Assembly: GCA_001701115.1 (NCBI GenBank)
Contig: DAAJ01000124.1
Coordinates: 1-7,096, forward strand
Direction: 5' to 3'
DNA: 7,096 nucleotides
From: Bacteroidales bacterium GP2
GTDB taxonomy: Bacteria > Bacteroidota > Bacteroidia > Bacteroidales > Muribaculaceae
Position numbers and translations under genes: made by a program. Position 1 is the stretch's first letter; every line of letters starts with the position of its first letter. This document shows, piece by piece, positions 5,600-7,096 of this stretch. The notes beneath the pieces are model-generated. The model did not search any database, was not told where the DNA came from, and saw only the letters and a program-made list of their open reading frames with translations.

Positions 5600-7096
5600 T
5601 TACTCATAGGTTATGGTGCCGGAAACGGGAATAAGATAGGGATCGGTGTACCCGTGAAAATAGACCTCGATAGTCCCCTCAAAATAGCCTTCCGGAGCAT
5701 CCTTTGTGAAGCCTAATAGAAGGAGGGTAAGCATGGGTTGCGCCTTGATTTTCATAGATTTTAAAGTCGTTTCACTCCTGAGGAAATCCGGGCTGACTTT
5801 AAACGGCTCAAACCACATCTTTGCACCCTTTGGATATGCCGCAAAAGTAGTATCATTATCATCATTCATTTTGCCTATGCACAGGTATGTTGAGATTTCC
5901 CGGGGCTCGTAATATATACTGTCCTCCCACTCTCTGGGAATAGTGATATTTCCTACGTCAAAGCGGGTCAAGGTGTCCTTCTCGTTTCTTGCTAACATAT
6001 AAAACGGAGGTACTTTGCCATAGATAACCGAATCATCAGAGGCATCGCGCTCGCTTACTAATTTTTTACCCGCATCCTCCTTTTCATCTTTCTTTGCGGC
6101 TGTATCTATCTTCTTCCCTTTCTTCAACGCCTCGGCAAGGTTCAGCTTGCCGAACTGCCTCTCATCTTCAGAGAACTTCAGCCATAATACACCGGAGGGT
6201 TCATGATAATATAAATCACGGATACGCGTACCCATATCGAGGGTTGCTATGTAATTCCCGTCCAGATCCATAACCACTATCTGTTTGCCAAGATGCTCCG
6301 TATTCCAGTCACCTCCGGAGTAAACACCGAATATGTAGGGACCTCCAACTCTTACCAGAGAGTAATAAATTCTCCATCCTTCCGCTTTAGGCTTGTAATT
6401 GGGACCTTTTATGCGCCTGAGCACATTGCCATCATAGTCGTATATCACCACTATGTCAACATTGCCCCCAGTCTCTACCACCCTCTCCGCAGCCTTGGAA
6501 ACGGCAATTAAAGAGTAATTGTCGTTTATATGTTCCTCCGTGGCAAAATCGGTCAGTTCGCCTGTACGGAGATTGTATTTGCCGAGAGCCTGCTGGAACC
6601 TGGTAGTCTCGGGAAGCAGAGTTATTTTGCGGGCGAAACCTAAAGTATCGTTGATATAGGCATAATGGGAAGGAAAAGTTGTCGCATCCAACGGCTTCAT
6701 CATACGTGGCACATACAATGAATCTGTCAGAGCGCTGTCAACATCATAGGAAGAGGCTCGATGTTGGATTAAATCCAGCACTATCGCCTTTTCGCGTTGA
6801 TCGATTGGCGAAGTAAATATGTTTATGTCACATGACATTGAGACCTCATGCGGTCCCTCCCCAAAATCCATGAATTGACCTATATATTCCCCTTCAGGAA
6901 GAGAAAATACCGATGTGATTTTATCGGTAGACATATAGTCTTTAAAGTACAGATATTTATCACTCCCCAAAATACGGACATCGTCATGAAGCATGGGCTC
7001 CTCTACAATGAATTCCTCAATCAATTCGCTAACATCAATCTCATTGTTTCTTTCCTGGTTGACATTGATTGGATCCTTTTCGCGGCAGGAAAAGGA
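5600..7096 (-). CDS. Beta-propeller lipoprotein (BF3164/TolB-like), N-terminus cut by window edge
   Basis: The frame is open to the right edge of the window (498 codons visible). A TTG at 7022-7024 can be read as a start, but the 24 codons upstream look real: SFSCREKDPINVN is a lipobox-like end of a signal peptide, with Cys at 7085-7087 followed by charged residues. The true start therefore lies outside, and the product is probably an outer-membrane lipoprotein. The first ~300 residues show repeated strand-turn units typical of Bacteroidales 6-bladed propeller proteins: YLYFKDY, GEYIGQFMDFGEGPHE, GKYNLRTGELTDF, VIYDYDGNVLRRIKG, VVMDLDGNYIATLDMG. A lysine/glutamate/aspartate-rich linker (about 6127-6028) follows. 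The ~140-residue C-terminal part (6027-5603) ends in GYFEGTIEVYFHGY and LIPVSGTITYE, resembling a small beta-sandwich domain such as DUF1573. The two-domain reading is inference. No catalytic residues are recognised and the function is unknown. The gene converges with the MFS gene across a 28-base gap. Confidence 0.8.
   Translation of the reverse strand, partial: SFSCREKDPINVNQERNNEIDVSELIEEFIVEEPMLHDDVRILGSDKYLYFKDYMSTDKITSVFSLPEGEYIGQFMDFGEGPHEVSMSCDINIFTSPIDQREKAIVLDLIQHRASSYDVDSALTDSLYVPRMMKPLDATTFPSHYAYINDTLGFARKITLLPETTRFQQALGKYNLRTGELTDFATEEHINDNYSLIAVSKAAERVVETGGNVDIVVIYDYDGNVLRRIKGPNYKPKAEGWRIYYSLVRVGGPYIFGVYSGGDWNTEHLGKQIVVMDLDGNYIATLDMGTRIRDLYYHEPSGVLWLKFSEDERQFGKLNLAEALKKGKKIDTAAKKDEKEDAGKKLVSERDASDDSVIYGKVPPFYMLARNEKDTLTRFDVGNITIPREWEDSIYYEPREISTYLCIGKMNDDNDTTFAAYPKGAKMWFEPFKVSPDFLRSETTLKSMKIKAQPMLTLLLLGFTKDAPEGYFEGTIEVYFHGYTDPYLIPVSGTITYE

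Overview
This window reads as Bacteroidota chromosomal DNA, most likely order Bacteroidales. The support is an RND permease next to a NodT-type outer-membrane lipoprotein, a beta-propeller lipoprotein of the BF3164/TolB-like kind, TAnnTTTG-type -7 promoter elements in front of three genes, and an absence of good Shine-Dalgarno sequences. Family-level placement (for example Muribaculaceae, which would fit the moderate GC content) is only a guess. All genes except the first look intact within the window, and I see no mobile element, CRISPR array, tRNA or rRNA.

Layout. (1) 24-2875, plus strand: the C-terminal half of a hydrophobe/amphiphile-efflux (AcrB-like) RND pump, overlapping by 4 bases a complete TolC/NodT-family outer-membrane factor. 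Together they form the distal part of a tripartite drug-efflux operon; a periplasmic adaptor gene would be expected upstream, outside the window. The RND frame has two stop codons just before the first recognisable conserved residues. (2) 2882-3337, minus strand: a small CYTH/triphosphate-tunnel protein, convergent with the efflux operon. (3) 3404-5571, plus strand: gluQ (glutamyl-queuosine tRNA(Asp) synthetase), divergent from the CYTH gene, followed closely by an MFS transporter. (4) 5600-7096, minus strand: a large beta-propeller lipoprotein, convergent with the MFS gene and cut by the right edge of the window.

The window is dense, with no gene-free stretch longer than about 70 bases. The 66-base divergent gap between the CYTH gene and gluQ carries one TAnnTTTG-like -7 box on each strand. 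The gluQ box lies so close to the start codon that a leaderless transcript is implied. A third box starts on the gluQ stop codon and would drive the MFS gene.

No clearly new biological system is visible. The observations most worth checking are the interrupted RND frame, the leaderless gluQ start, the gluQ-MFS pairing, and the two-domain architecture of the propeller lipoprotein.
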